DNA of 64,000 nt, taken from the NCBI RefSeq assembly GCF_900142475.1, contig NZ_FRAY01000001.1, forward strand, positions 310,001-374,000. Reading direction: 5' to 3'. The notes under the pieces were generated by a model. It saw only the letters and a program-made list of their open reading frames with translations, was not told the DNA's origin and made no database searches. This DNA comes from Fibrobacter sp. UWH4 (GTDB taxonomy: Bacteria > Fibrobacterota > Fibrobacteria > Fibrobacterales > Fibrobacteraceae). Positions 1 through 7,620 of the stretch are shown in pieces. Positions within the stretch are counted from its first letter, which is position 1. Every line of letters begins with the position of its first letter. The position numbers and the translations under genes are program-made.

Positions 1-218
1 TCTCTGACATCGTGAGCTTCAAGAGCCGTCTGTGGGCATTCTGCAATTTCGAAGGTGTCGAAAAGATCGACGGCCTCTGGGAAAACCTGCTCTCCGTGAT
101 GGTTGCTCCGCTCGTTGAACTTCAGGTCGGCTTCGACATGGCCTACGACTGGGATCTCGACGAAGATACGCAGTACAAGAGCATGGTGCTCTTCGGCCTG
201 ACCTGGCGCTGGTTTTAA
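1..218 (+). CDS. C-terminal end of a predicted outer-membrane beta-barrel protein (partial)
   Basis: Last 71 complete codons of a gene that begins left of the window; the reading frame enters at position 3. Hydrophobic and polar residues alternate in strand-length blocks, and the chain ends in Trp-Phe, the usual ending of a bacterial outer-membrane barrel. The pattern recalls the last strands of DUF3078-like barrels, but the missing N-terminal part is needed to name a family. A bidirectional terminator follows within 30 bases. Confidence 0.6.
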   Translation, partial: SDIVSFKSRLWAFCNFEGVEKIDGLWENLLSVMVAPLVELQVGFDMAYDWDLDEDTQYKSMVLFGLTWRWF

Positions 219-243
219 TCGCAGAACCTAAAATATCGAAAAA

Positions 244-276
244 AGAACCCGACTTTTTGTCGGGTTTCTTTTTTTT
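244..276. terminator. Bidirectional intrinsic terminator
   Basis: Stem AACCCGAC (246-253) pairs with GTCGGGTT (259-266) around a T-rich loop. An A-run precedes it and a T-run follows, so it can stop the barrel gene on the plus strand and rdgB on the minus strand. Confidence 0.85.
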
Positions 277-306
277 GCAAAATCAACTAAGTTCTAAGCT
301 CTGTAA

Positions 307-936
307 CTAAGTTCTGCCGTCTAGATCCACTTTCATGGCGCGGATAGCGTTTCCGCGGTGGCTGATGCCTTTCTTTTCCGCAAGTTCCATCTGCGCGAAG
401 GTGCGGTCGAATCCGTCAGGGACGAATAGCGGGTCGTAGCCGAAACCCATGTCGCCAACGGGCGCGAAGTTGATTTGCCCGCGGCATTCCCCTTCGTAAA
501 TTTTCGGTTCGCTCACGGTCCACTTGCCGTTTACCTCGGCGACCTTCTGGTAGGAGAGTGCGCAGAAATAGCGGGCGCTGCGGTCTTTGACACCTTCGAG
601 CTTTTGCATCAGCTTGTCGTTGTTGGCTTGGTCGTTGCCGTGGTAGCCGCAGTAGCGGGCGCTGTAAATGCCCGGTTCGCCGTTCAATGCGAATACTTCG
701 AGGCCGGAATCGTCGGCAAGGACGCTTGCCTCGATCTGTTTTTTGCAAAGCCACTTGGCCACTGTGCTTGACTTGATGATGGCGTTTGCTTCGAAGGAGT
801 CGCCGTCTTCGACGATGTCGTCCGTAAAGCCGATGTCCTTGAGCGTCTTGAATTCCTTGTTCTCGGTTCCGAGAATGTGCGCGAAGTCCCTGATTTTTCC
901 GGGGTTGCCCGTCGCGATTACGAATAAATGTTTCAT
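307..936 (-). CDS. rdgB: XTP/dITP pyrophosphatase (RdgB/HAM1 family)
   Basis: Hydrolyses non-canonical purine triphosphates (XTP, dITP, ITP) to monophosphates and pyrophosphate in the cytoplasm, keeping deaminated bases out of DNA and RNA. At 209 aa it has normal family length. Visible motifs are the N-terminal TGNPGK (residues 9-14), ADDSGLEV (about 74-81) with the metal-binding acidic residues, GEPGIYSARY, GFGYDPLF and the C-terminal SHRGNA. The ATG at 934-936 opens directly on the conserved first strand, so the start is secure, but no clear Shine-Dalgarno precedes it. It is flanked on both sides by degenerate AGTTCTAG/GAATTC-like words (285-325 and 953-1010). It appears to be monocistronic. 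Confidence 0.95.
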   Translation of the reverse strand: MKHLFVIATGNPGKIRDFAHILGTENKEFKTLKDIGFTDDIVEDGDSFEANAIIKSSTVAKWLCKKQIEASVLADDSGLEVFALNGEPGIYSARYCGYHGNDQANNDKLMQKLEGVKDRSARYFCALSYQKVAEVNGKWTVSEPKIYEGECRGQINFAPVGDMGFGYDPLFVPDGFDRTFAQMELAEKKGISHRGNAIRAMKVDLDGRT

Positions 937-1004
937 GTGTAATTTGATTCCCGATACTTAGTTCTAGAATTTTTAATTCCGAACTCTAGAATCCGAACTC
1001 TGAA

Positions 1005-1196
1005 TTAGTAGTGTTCCGGCTTCATCACGATAAGGATTGCGTCAATGACAACGCCGACTCCGCAGAGTCCGCCGGTGCAAAGCCAGAGAATACCCGTCCA
1101 GATTTTACCTTCGTAAAAACGATGAATTCCTAGGTATCCGAGCAAAATGCAAAGGGCGAGGGCGATCCATTTATTGTGTTCACCTTGTGCTGGCAT
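1005..1196 (-). CDS. TM2 domain-containing small membrane protein
   Basis: A 63-aa protein with two membrane segments and the TM2 signature (GYLGIHRFYEGKIWTGILW, then an Asp in helix two, VVIDAILIV). TM2 proteins are small inner-membrane proteins of unknown function, often linked to envelope stress. The ATG at 1194-1196 is chosen over the longer reading because AAAGGAG lies eight bases upstream. It stands alone, divergent from the decayed AAA+ fragment. Confidence 0.85.
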   Translation of the reverse strand: MPAQGEHNKWIALALCILLGYLGIHRFYEGKIWTGILWLCTGGLCGVGVVIDAILIVMKPEHY

Positions 1197-1239
1197 GGTA
1201 ACTCCTTTTATTAGGCACAAATATAGAAAATGTGATATT

Positions 1240-1418
1240 GGAATGCGTGGAATTTGTAAAAGCTATCATTGTCGCGCAGATATATAAGGATCTCGGCATT
1301 CTCGAGAAGGGGCACTTGGTGGAGTATGACTGGTCTTCCCTAGTGGCAGGGTATGCCGGACAGACGGCAATCAAGACGAACGAAGTTGTTGCCCGAAGAC
1401 TTGCCGACGGATTGTTAG
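1240..1418 (+). pseudogene. Decayed fragment of a CbbX/SpoVK-type AAA+ ATPase
   Basis: A stretch in the plus frame of 1265-1408 reads IVAQIYKDLGILEKGHLVE and then DWSSLVAGYAGQTAIKT followed by EVVAR. This matches the segment just after Walker A in CbbX/SpoVK-type AAA+ ATPases (known pattern: VARIVAQIYK.LG, HLVE.DR.DLV..Y.GQTA.KT). Just upstream, 1240-1263 in a different frame reads GMRGICKS, a worn Walker A (GxxGxxKS), so a small deletion has shifted the frame. After the EVVAR block no Walker B (LFIDEA) follows. What remains covers about 60 residues of a gene normally over 300 codons. It abuts the 3' end of the minus-strand barrel gene. Confidence 0.6.
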
Positions 1419-1427
1419 GAAACCTCG

Positions 1428-2489
1428 TTAGAAAGATTCCCTCAGGTCGATGGTGATGCCGAGGTGCTTCCCGTCTACGAGCGAGAGGTCGCCGCGGGCG
1501 TGCAGCTTTTCGCTACGGTTCAGGGCGAGGCGTCCGCCGAAACCTACGGCGTAATGAACCTGCCGCTTGAACAGTTCGCTGAAGTAGGGCGCCGATTGCA
1601 GAGCTTCTCCGAAGATGACTCCGGCGAATCTCCAGAACAGCGGCCTGCGCAATTCGATTTGCCAGATGGCGGCCTGCGTGTCGCTCCAGATTCCCGATTC
1701 TACGCCACGGAATCGCTTGGTGCCGTCGGGACCGGCGAGGCATCCGAGCGGAACGTTGTCACCGCGGCTCTGCTTGGCGTATAGCCCCAGCGCGATTGAA
1801 GTTTCCCAGAACAGGGGTGCATAGAGTCTGACATCGATGGTTTCGGTGTGGTAACTGAAATCGCCGCCGAAAAAGACCTCTTCGAAGCTGGCGTAGTATC
1901 CCTTGGTCGGCCAGTTGTCGTTGTCTTTTTGGTCGAGAATGAATTGATAGCCACCGCCCAGATAGTAACCATCTTGATAACTCTTGGGTACGTCATCGCC
2001 GAGTTCGTTGTTGCGAGCTTCGCCTTCTAATACAATGCCGTAGCGGAATGGAATGTTATTCGGAATGCCGAAATTCATCTCGAAGGGAATCCGGCCGTAA
2101 ACGAAGGTGCTCTTGTATTCGTCGATAGCTTCAAAATCGCCACGGGCCCCACGTTCGAAAAGCGAATATTGCCACTTGTTCAGGTTTAACTTGGCGGGAA
2201 TGTGCAGGTGGTCGCCGAGAAGCCACAGGTTCGGTGCGTACTGGAATTGGAATTGACCGCGTGTGGTGCCGCGGGCGATAAAGTCCATCGAAGAGATGTT
2301 TTCGCCTTCTTGGAACGGTCTGAAAAACAGGACGAAGACGGCTCCATATTGGATTTTTGTTTCTTCGGTGTAGGCTCCGAAGGGGAGCGCCGAATACCGT
2401 TGGAAATTTTCCTGCGCAAGGCACGAGCTTGTGAGGCTAGCGAGTAGCGAGCAGAATAAGAAAAATACCTTGAGGGGGTGAATCGACAT
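1428..2489 (-). CDS. Omp85/BamA-type surface-antigen barrel protein without POTRA domains
   Basis: 353 aa with a signal peptide (charged start, hydrophobic core to about residue 25). The body is rich in alternating beta strands and matches the bacterial surface antigen (D15/Omp85) barrel: an NWPTKGYY segment resembling the conserved NP..KG strand, KRFRGVE as the RFRG-type motif of the inward loop, and a C-terminal strand ending LRESF. POTRA domains are absent, so it is a stand-alone barrel of the patatin-associated or short Omp85 type. The ATG at 2487-2489 is chosen because the signal peptide starts there; a TATAAT-like box lies only about nine bases upstream, so the leader is very short. Transported substrate unknown. 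Confidence 0.75.
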   Translation of the reverse strand: MSIHPLKVFFLFCSLLASLTSSCLAQENFQRYSALPFGAYTEETKIQYGAVFVLFFRPFQEGENISSMDFIARGTTRGQFQFQYAPNLWLLGDHLHIPAKLNLNKWQYSLFERGARGDFEAIDEYKSTFVYGRIPFEMNFGIPNNIPFRYGIVLEGEARNNELGDDVPKSYQDGYYLGGGYQFILDQKDNDNWPTKGYYASFEEVFFGGDFSYHTETIDVRLYAPLFWETSIALGLYAKQSRGDNVPLGCLAGPDGTKRFRGVESGIWSDTQAAIWQIELRRPLFWRFAGVIFGEALQSAPYFSELFKRQVHYAVGFGGRLALNRSEKLHARGDLSLVDGKHLGITIDLRESF

Positions 2490-2674
2490 ACCATCGCAAT
2501 TATATAATAATTTCGGTTTCTTGTTTTGCGGAAAAAATGGTGCTGCCGTGGGATGGGGCAACCTGGCGTTTTCTGTACATGATACAAGATGTAGCATATA
2601 TAAAAATGAAATATAAAATATTTAAAAAATCTTGAAAATTTTAGTAAAAATCAAATTTTTGTATCATAAATGTC

Positions 2675-2703
2675 TTGACATGAGTCGAGCGAGAATATAT
2701 ATT
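2675..2703 (+). promoter_or_regulatory. Sigma70-type promoter of the TIGR02147 operon
   Basis: TTGACA (2675-2680), 17-base spacer, TATATT (2698-2703). The expected start of transcription, about 2709-2711, falls on the start codon itself, suggesting a leaderless mRNA. Confidence 0.75.
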
Positions 2704-2708
2704 TCTGA

Positions 2709-3545
2709 ATGATGAAACCGATTATCGAATATACCGACTTCCGCAAGTTCATGCGAGACTACTACGAAGAACGCAAGCGCTGCTCCGCGTTCTCGTGGCG
2801 TGAATTCTCGAAAATCGCCGGGTTCAGTTCGCCCTCGTACATGAAAGTTGTGTGCGATGGCAAAAGCAAGCTGAGCCGTATCGGCGTAGAACGCACGGGT
2901 GCGGCTATGGGACTTGCTGGTTTCGAAATGGATTATTTCAGGGCGATGGTCAAGTTCGGCCAGGCCGAAGTCGAAGCGAAAAAGGTCGCCGCCTACGAAG
3001 AAATGCTTTCGATCGCAAAGATGTACAAGGTGCGCGTCTTGGAAGGGGACTTGTTTGAGTTCTACGATACCTGGCGTAATCCGGTGCTCCGTGAACTTGC
3101 CCCTCTAATGCCGGGGGCGACTCCGGGCGAACTCGCCAAGATGTGCTACCCGGAAGTGTCTGCCCAGGAGGTCCACGAATCGCTCGCGTTTCTGACGAAA
3201 GCGGGGCTCCTGAAGAAATCGGAGGGAAAACTAGTTCAGTCCGAAACGTCCGTGAAAGGCTCGAACGATGCCACGAGACTTGCCATGCGGGGCATGCACC
3301 GCATGATGTCGCAACTCGCGACGCCGGCGCTGGAGCTCCCTGTAGAAGAGCGCAATTTCAGTGGCGTTACCATGGGGCTTTCTCGTGAGTCTTATTCCAA
3401 GATCGAAAACTTGTTGGATGAATTCCGTCGCAAGATTATCGCCGTTGCCGCCGAAGAGAAAAATGTTGAACAGGTGTACCGTTTGAACTTGCAACTTTTC
3501 CCGCTGACAAAAAACGTGAAGGAGCGCGAAAATGAAAATGATTAA
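2709..3545 (+). CDS. TIGR02147 family protein (Fibrobacter paralogous family)
   Basis: 278 aa with the hallmarks of the TIGR02147/DUF4423 family: N-terminal block beginning IIEYTDFRKFMRDYYEERK, the FSSPSYMKVVCDGKSKLS helix-turn-helix-like region (about residues 38-55), and a C-terminal part with VTMGLSRESY near residue 220. The family is expanded in Fibrobacter and is thought to be regulatory; no activity has been shown by this sequence. Its last codons overlap the start of the next gene, a Ser-rich lipoprotein, with a GAAGGAG ribosome site inside its own 3' end, so the two are translationally coupled. The first of two adjacent ATGs is used; either would lie at about +1 of the promoter. Confidence 0.9.
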   Translation: MMKPIIEYTDFRKFMRDYYEERKRCSAFSWREFSKIAGFSSPSYMKVVCDGKSKLSRIGVERTGAAMGLAGFEMDYFRAMVKFGQAEVEAKKVAAYEEMLSIAKMYKVRVLEGDLFEFYDTWRNPVLRELAPLMPGATPGELAKMCYPEVSAQEVHESLAFLTKAGLLKKSEGKLVQSETSVKGSNDATRLAMRGMHRMMSQLATPALELPVEERNFSGVTMGLSRESYSKIENLLDEFRRKIIAVAAEEKNVEQVYRLNLQLFPLTKNVKERENEND

Positions 3546-4473
3546 TTTGTCTAAACCGCTTGCTCTTGTCGCTTTTATTGCAGTCTGTTTTTGCGCGGGC
3601 TGTAGCGATTCTCACGAACTTACGGGTACAGCCGAAGAAACCAATGAATTTGCTTTTGCGGTGTCGTCCAGTAGCGAAGAGGAAAGCTCTTCTAGTGGAA
3701 TGTTGCCCTATTCGTCTAGTGAGAAATTTTCGCCAGAAAGTTCCTCGGGTAAAGGTGATGCGGTATCTTCGAGTTCTCGGCATGATAATTCCGGTGTGGG
3801 TAGTTCTGCCGTAGAATCGTCTAGCTCGGTGGAACCTGAAGTTTCTTCGAGTTCGCAGGAACAGGAGTCTTCTAGCAGTGAAGATGGATCTTCTAGTAGT
3901 GTGGCCGCTCCGCAGGGTGGAACGCAGTCGTCAAGCTCGCATGAAAATCCGAACTCGCTGGAGCATTACGTCGAGGAACTTGGCCTGAATGTCAATCAAC
4001 TGTATGAGAATGTTTTGGCCGCTGGGCTGACCGAAGAAAAGGACTCCGATACGGCTCCGGGACAAGCGATGGCGACGGAGTTTGACGGACCTTGGCCGCA
4101 TCAATTTGTCAAGGAAAATATTGGTGCTCTGCCGTATTTCTTCCCGGAAGCGGCCGATGAGTATGCGGGTCTAGTTGATTCTATTGAATCCGGATTAGCT
4201 GATGGCGGGTGCGGACTGTATATGATGAATGTTTACGGTAATGAAAAGGCGATTGCGTATGTGGTTGCAGACATTACCGCAGATAAGATCGTTGTCATGG
4301 ATGTTGCTGCGGGAAGTTGCCCAAATTCCGCAGTAAACAAGATCTTCCATTTTCTCTTCCGGTATTGCGGCGAAATAGAATCCCGCCCCGAAATCGAACA
4401 TGTTGAAGTCAATTTGAATGTTTCGGAAGGATCATGCCCCGATTTTGATATGGATAGCGAATGGGTGAAGTGA
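3532..4473 (+). CDS. Ser-rich lipoprotein coupled to TIGR02147 gene
   Basis: 313 aa. The signal peptide ends in FCAGC, giving a lipidated Cys24. Residues about 45-130 are a low-complexity linker of repeated SSSS blocks with acidic residues, the common Fibrobacter surface spacer. The C-terminal domain (about 135-313) is globular, with four cysteines that could form disulfides, and matches no family I recognise. The start overlaps the upstream gene by 14 bases and uses GAAGGAG at about 3519-3525. Probably exposed on the outer membrane with the next lipoprotein. Function unknown. Confidence 0.8.
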   Translation: MKMINLSKPLALVAFIAVCFCAGCSDSHELTGTAEETNEFAFAVSSSSEEESSSSGMLPYSSSEKFSPESSSGKGDAVSSSSRHDNSGVGSSAVESSSSVEPEVSSSSQEQESSSSEDGSSSSVAAPQGGTQSSSSHENPNSLEHYVEELGLNVNQLYENVLAAGLTEEKDSDTAPGQAMATEFDGPWPHQFVKENIGALPYFFPEAADEYAGLVDSIESGLADGGCGLYMMNVYGNEKAIAYVVADITADKIVVMDVAAGSCPNSAVNKIFHFLFRYCGEIESRPEIEHVEVNLNVSEGSCPDFDMDSEWVK

Positions 4474-4498
4474 TTTTTAACCATAAAGGAGAAGTAAT

Positions 4499-5356
4499 AT
4501 GAACAAAGTATCGAAAACCTTAAGTGCCGTCGTGGTTGCTGCTGCGGCGTTTGGTCTGATTGCGTGCGATGACGGTTCTTCGTCGCCTGCTGCACCGAAT
4601 ACGGATGCTCAGGAGCAGCAGAAGCAAGAAGAACGGGCTCCGTCCAGTTCGGAAACGGTGCAACCGCCTGTATCGTCGGAATCGAATCAGCCGCCTGAAT
4701 CAAGCGAAAACAAAGCGGAAGGGCTTTCTAGTTCTGACGAAACGGTTGCTAGTTCCTCTTCGGAAACGCCGATCAGTTCTTCTGATGCAGAAATCTGCCC
4801 CCCGGGTAGCGACTGTGATGGCGACGGTATTCCCGATGGAATCTATAGACCGGACTTGGAACCCTGCGATACGGATACCTTGCTGGAATTCTATGGTCGC
4901 CATTACCAGTGTGTCTCAAATAAGTGGGTGTACTTGCCGGCTCCTGTTCCTGGCAAGATTGTAGAAGAAGCGACCGATGTTAGCGCCATGTACCGTGGTG
5001 GCCCTGCCGTGGCTCCGCGAGTCGTGAAAGTTCTTAATTCCGATGGCTCCGTTACCTTCCGGCACGACGATGTTCTTGTGAACGACGATTGCATGTTTAA
5101 TGGAGTTAAGGCCGAATTGAGTAACGATACGTTGTATGCAACACTCCAGTATCCTGGATGCTCGGAAACGGGTGGCTCTATGGGGGTTGCCACGTTTACT
5201 TTGAGTGAGGCCTTTGCCGGTGCAAAGTACATCAAGTATGAAGATGGTATGTACGTTCACGAAATTTATGAAACCGATGAATTGCTGCCTTGTGGAAACA
5301 CTTCCTCTTGCCAAACATGCGCCGAAGGCTTGGATTGTGGCGGCCGGGTTTTTTAG
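4499..5356 (+). CDS. Ser-rich lipoprotein with Asp-rich and Cys-rich segments
   Basis: 285 aa. The lipobox LIAC places the lipidated residue at Cys23. A linker rich in Ser, Glu and Pro runs to about residue 98. It is followed by DCDGDGIPDG, which resembles a thrombospondin-3 type calcium loop, then a domain with paired cysteines and a short C-terminal Cys cluster (CGNTSSCQTCAEGLDCGG). The overall plan resembles the preceding lipoprotein but the globular domain differs. AAGGAG precedes the ATG by about seven bases. It completes a three-gene operon with TIGR02147 and is followed by a terminator. Function unknown; surface location is inferred. Confidence 0.8.
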   Translation: MNKVSKTLSAVVVAAAAFGLIACDDGSSSPAAPNTDAQEQQKQEERAPSSSETVQPPVSSESNQPPESSENKAEGLSSSDETVASSSSETPISSSDAEICPPGSDCDGDGIPDGIYRPDLEPCDTDTLLEFYGRHYQCVSNKWVYLPAPVPGKIVEEATDVSAMYRGGPAVAPRVVKVLNSDGSVTFRHDDVLVNDDCMFNGVKAELSNDTLYATLQYPGCSETGGSMGVATFTLSEAFAGAKYIKYEDGMYVHEIYETDELLPCGNTSSCQTCAEGLDCGGRVF

Positions 5357-5390
5357 TAAATCGCGTCAATAGGTCGCTCTGATAGAAACG

Positions 5391-5418
5391 AAAGCTTCGC
5401 TCGGTGCGGGGCTTTTGT
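5391..5418 (+). terminator. Intrinsic terminator after the TIGR02147 operon
   Basis: AAAGC (5391-5395) and CGC (5398-5400) pair with GCG (5406-5408) and GCTTT (5411-5415) across a two-base internal loop, followed by TTGTT. Confidence 0.5.
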
Positions 5419-5460
5419 TATATTTACCAAGTTCAGAATTCGGATTTCGGAATTCAGAAA

Positions 5461-5572
5461 GGGTTTGCTGAACCACTCACCTCAAAGGACCGAAGGTCCG
5501 CGCTTATATTTCCTAACCACCAACGGGCTAAGCCCTACTAACCACTAATCACTAACCACTAACTACTAAAAT
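5461..5572 (+). repeat. Degenerate palindrome and short-word array upstream of ettA
   Basis: GGACC-GAA-GGTCC (5488-5500) and GGGCTAAGCCC (5525-5535) form small hairpins. They are followed by an array of CTAACCACTAA-like words running into the ettA start. Similar word arrays occur upstream of der (24496-24567) and, on the opposite strand, near 51525-51560. No promoter or strong Shine-Dalgarno stands out here. Confidence 0.5.
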
Positions 5573-7267
5573 ATGGCCGAACAGAATAAAGCAGAAAAAT
5601 TCGTTTTCTACATGTACAAGATGACCAAGTCCTATCCGCCTAACAAGGAGGTGCTGAAGGACATTTCCCTCAGTTTCTACTACGGCGCAAAGATTGGCAT
5701 CATCGGCCAGAACGGTGCCGGTAAGTCTACGCTGTTGCGCATCATGGCGGGCATCGACAAGGAATTCCAGGGTGAAGCTTGGATTGAACCGGACCGCACC
5801 GCAGGCTACCTGCCGCAGGAACCGCAGCTGGACCCGAACCTCACCGTCAAGGAAAACGTGATGCAGGCTGTCGCCAAGAAACAGGCCATTCTGGACCGTT
5901 TCAACGAAATCTCCATGAAGTTTGCCGAACCCATGGAAGACGACGAGATGAACAAGCTCCTCGACGAACAGGCTAAGCTTCAGGACATCATCGACGCTCA
6001 GGACTTGTGGAGCCTCGACCGCAATATCGAAATTGCAATGGATGCTCTCCGCTGCCCGCCGGGCGACTGGCCGGTGACGAACCTCTCCGGCGGTGAAAAG
6101 CGCCGCGTGGCTCTCTGCCGCTTGCTCCTCGAAGAACCGGATTTGCTGCTCCTCGACGAACCGACGAACCACCTGGATGCCGAAACGGTTGCCTGGCTCG
6201 AACGCCACCTCCGCGAATACAAGGGCTCCGTGATTCTCGTGACCCATGACCGTTACTTCCTCGACAACGTAACGAACTGGATTCTGGAAATTGACCGCGG
6301 TCGCGGCATTCCTTGGGAAGGCAATTACGCCCAGTGGCTTGACCAGAAACTTGAACGCATGAAGAACGAAGAAAAGGGCGAATCTGACCGTCAGAAGCGC
6401 CTCGCTCGCGAACAGGAATGGGTGAAGGCTTCTCCGAAGGCGCGCCAGGCCAAGAGCAAGGCCCGTCTTAAAGCTTACGAAGACTTGCTCGCCGAAGATT
6501 CTCGCGAACAGATCAAGGTGGCGCAGATTCACATCGCGAACGGCAAGCGCTTGGGCGATATCGTTATCCAGGCGGAACACCTGCAGAAGGCCTTTGGCGA
6601 CAAGGTGCTGTTCGACGATTTGAACTTCAGCTTGCCGCGTTCTGGCATCGTGGGCATTATCGGCCCGAACGGTGCAGGTAAGACAACGTTGTTCAAAATG
6701 ATTATGGGCCAGGAAAAGCCCGATGGCGGTACGCTCAAGATTGGCGAAACTGTGGAAATCATCAGCATGGAACAGGGCCGCGACAGCCTCGATGACAGCA
6801 AGACCGTGTGGGAAGAAATCACCGGCGGGAACGACGAGATTATGGTGGGGGACCGCAAGATGAATGGCCGCGCCTACTGCGGACTCTTCAACTTCACCGG
6901 TGCTGCCCAGCAGAAAAAGCTGACGGCTCTTTCGGGTGGTGAACGCAACCGTGTGCTCATGGCGAAGAACCTGCAGAAACCGGGCAATGTGCTCTTCCTT
7001 GACGAACCGACCAACGACTTGGACATCGAAACGTTGCAGGCTCTGGAACAGGCAATCCTCAAGTTCGCAGGCTGCGCCGTGATTATCTCCCATGACCGCT
7101 GGTTCCTGGACCGCATCGCTACCCACATCCTCGCTTACGAAGGTGATTCGAAGGTGGTGTGGTTCGAAGGCAACTGGAGCGAATACGAAGCCGATCGCCG
7201 CAAGCGCCTCGGCGAAGATGCCGACAATCCGAAGCCGATTAAGTACAAGACTCTTACGAGACAGTAA
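5573..7267 (+). CDS. ettA: Energy-dependent translational throttle protein EttA (ABC-F ATPase)
   Basis: 564 aa, close to the 555 aa of E. coli EttA. Two ABC cassettes in one chain without membrane segments: Walker A GQNGAGKST (about 45-53), signature LSGGEKRR and Walker B LLLLDEPTNHLD in the first half; GPNGAGKTT, LSGGERNR and LFLDEPTNDLD in the second. The charged linker (about 250-310) is the ABC-F P-site tRNA interaction motif. The N-terminal block around YMYKMTKSYPP is typical of EttA rather than of Uup or antibiotic-resistance ABC-F proteins. It acts on the ribosomal E site and senses the ADP/ATP ratio. Codon use is strongly biased, as in highly expressed genes. Confidence 0.93.
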   Translation: MAEQNKAEKFVFYMYKMTKSYPPNKEVLKDISLSFYYGAKIGIIGQNGAGKSTLLRIMAGIDKEFQGEAWIEPDRTAGYLPQEPQLDPNLTVKENVMQAVAKKQAILDRFNEISMKFAEPMEDDEMNKLLDEQAKLQDIIDAQDLWSLDRNIEIAMDALRCPPGDWPVTNLSGGEKRRVALCRLLLEEPDLLLLDEPTNHLDAETVAWLERHLREYKGSVILVTHDRYFLDNVTNWILEIDRGRGIPWEGNYAQWLDQKLERMKNEEKGESDRQKRLAREQEWVKASPKARQAKSKARLKAYEDLLAEDSREQIKVAQIHIANGKRLGDIVIQAEHLQKAFGDKVLFDDLNFSLPRSGIVGIIGPNGAGKTTLFKMIMGQEKPDGGTLKIGETVEIISMEQGRDSLDDSKTVWEEITGGNDEIMVGDRKMNGRAYCGLFNFTGAAQQKKLTALSGGERNRVLMAKNLQKPGNVLFLDEPTNDLDIETLQALEQAILKFAGCAVIISHDRWFLDRIATHILAYEGDSKVVWFEGNWSEYEADRRKRLGEDADNPKPIKYKTLTRQ

Positions 7268-7329
7268 GGCGGAGCTTTATTGCGTTAGTAGACGGTAAAC
7301 CGACTTGCTGTGACGCGTAATGAAAAATT

Positions 7330-7358
7330 GCCCCTGCGAAAGCGGGGGCTCATTTTTT
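7330..7358 (+). terminator. Intrinsic terminator of ettA
   Basis: GCCCCTGC pairs with GCGGGGGC around a GAAA tetraloop (7330-7349), followed by a T-run. Confidence 0.85.
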
Positions 7359-7441
7359 ATTGCTGATTTGGGCGATGACTGGCTGTGTTGCTCTTTTTTA
7401 TTTAGAAATGAATGTAAAATAAAATTTTGAGAACATTTTAG

Positions 7442-7476
7442 AAATGGCGAATTTTTGCAATTTTCGCCATTTTTGT
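7442..7476. terminator. Inverted repeat with flanking T-run, possible terminator
   Basis: AAATGGCGAA (7442-7451) pairs with TTCGCCATTT (7463-7472) around an 11-base loop, followed by TTTG. It sits between ettA and the pectate lyase gene and could be a second terminator or an operator. Confidence 0.5.
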
Positions 7477-7529
7477 TTATTTTGTGGTTGATTGCGGGTG
7501 GAATTACGGCGAAATGATAAAATTTCCTA

Positions 7530-7558
7530 TTGACTTTTCTCGTTTTTGAATATAAATT
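7530..7558 (+). promoter_or_regulatory. Sigma70-type promoter of the pectate lyase gene
   Basis: TTGACT (7530-7535), 17-base spacer, TAAATT (7553-7558). It would start transcripts near 7565, giving a leader of about 55 bases. Confidence 0.5.
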
Positions 7559-7620
7559 TTGAGAAAAATTTTGAGAACAATGCGGGCGGGTTGCCTGTGA
7601 CTCAAAAAAGGATGGATGTT

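Larger units (their letters stand above)
7421..7579 (+). repeat. Repeated AAAATTTTGAGAACA word flanking the pectate lyase promoter
   Basis: The 15-mer AAAATTTTGAGAACA occurs at 7421-7435 and again at 7565-7579, and AAATTTTGAGA also at 7556-7566. One copy lies upstream of the promoter and the others at or just after the expected transcription start, as operator sites often do. Confidence 0.5.

Noticed and set aside
3660-3960. Serine-codon repeats as a CRISPR or minisatellite array
   Set aside because: Repeats are TCTAGTAGT/TCGAGTTCG-type serine codons of varied spelling within an open frame; they encode a linker and have no spacer structure. Same for 8660-8790, 9110-9240 and 60920-61080.
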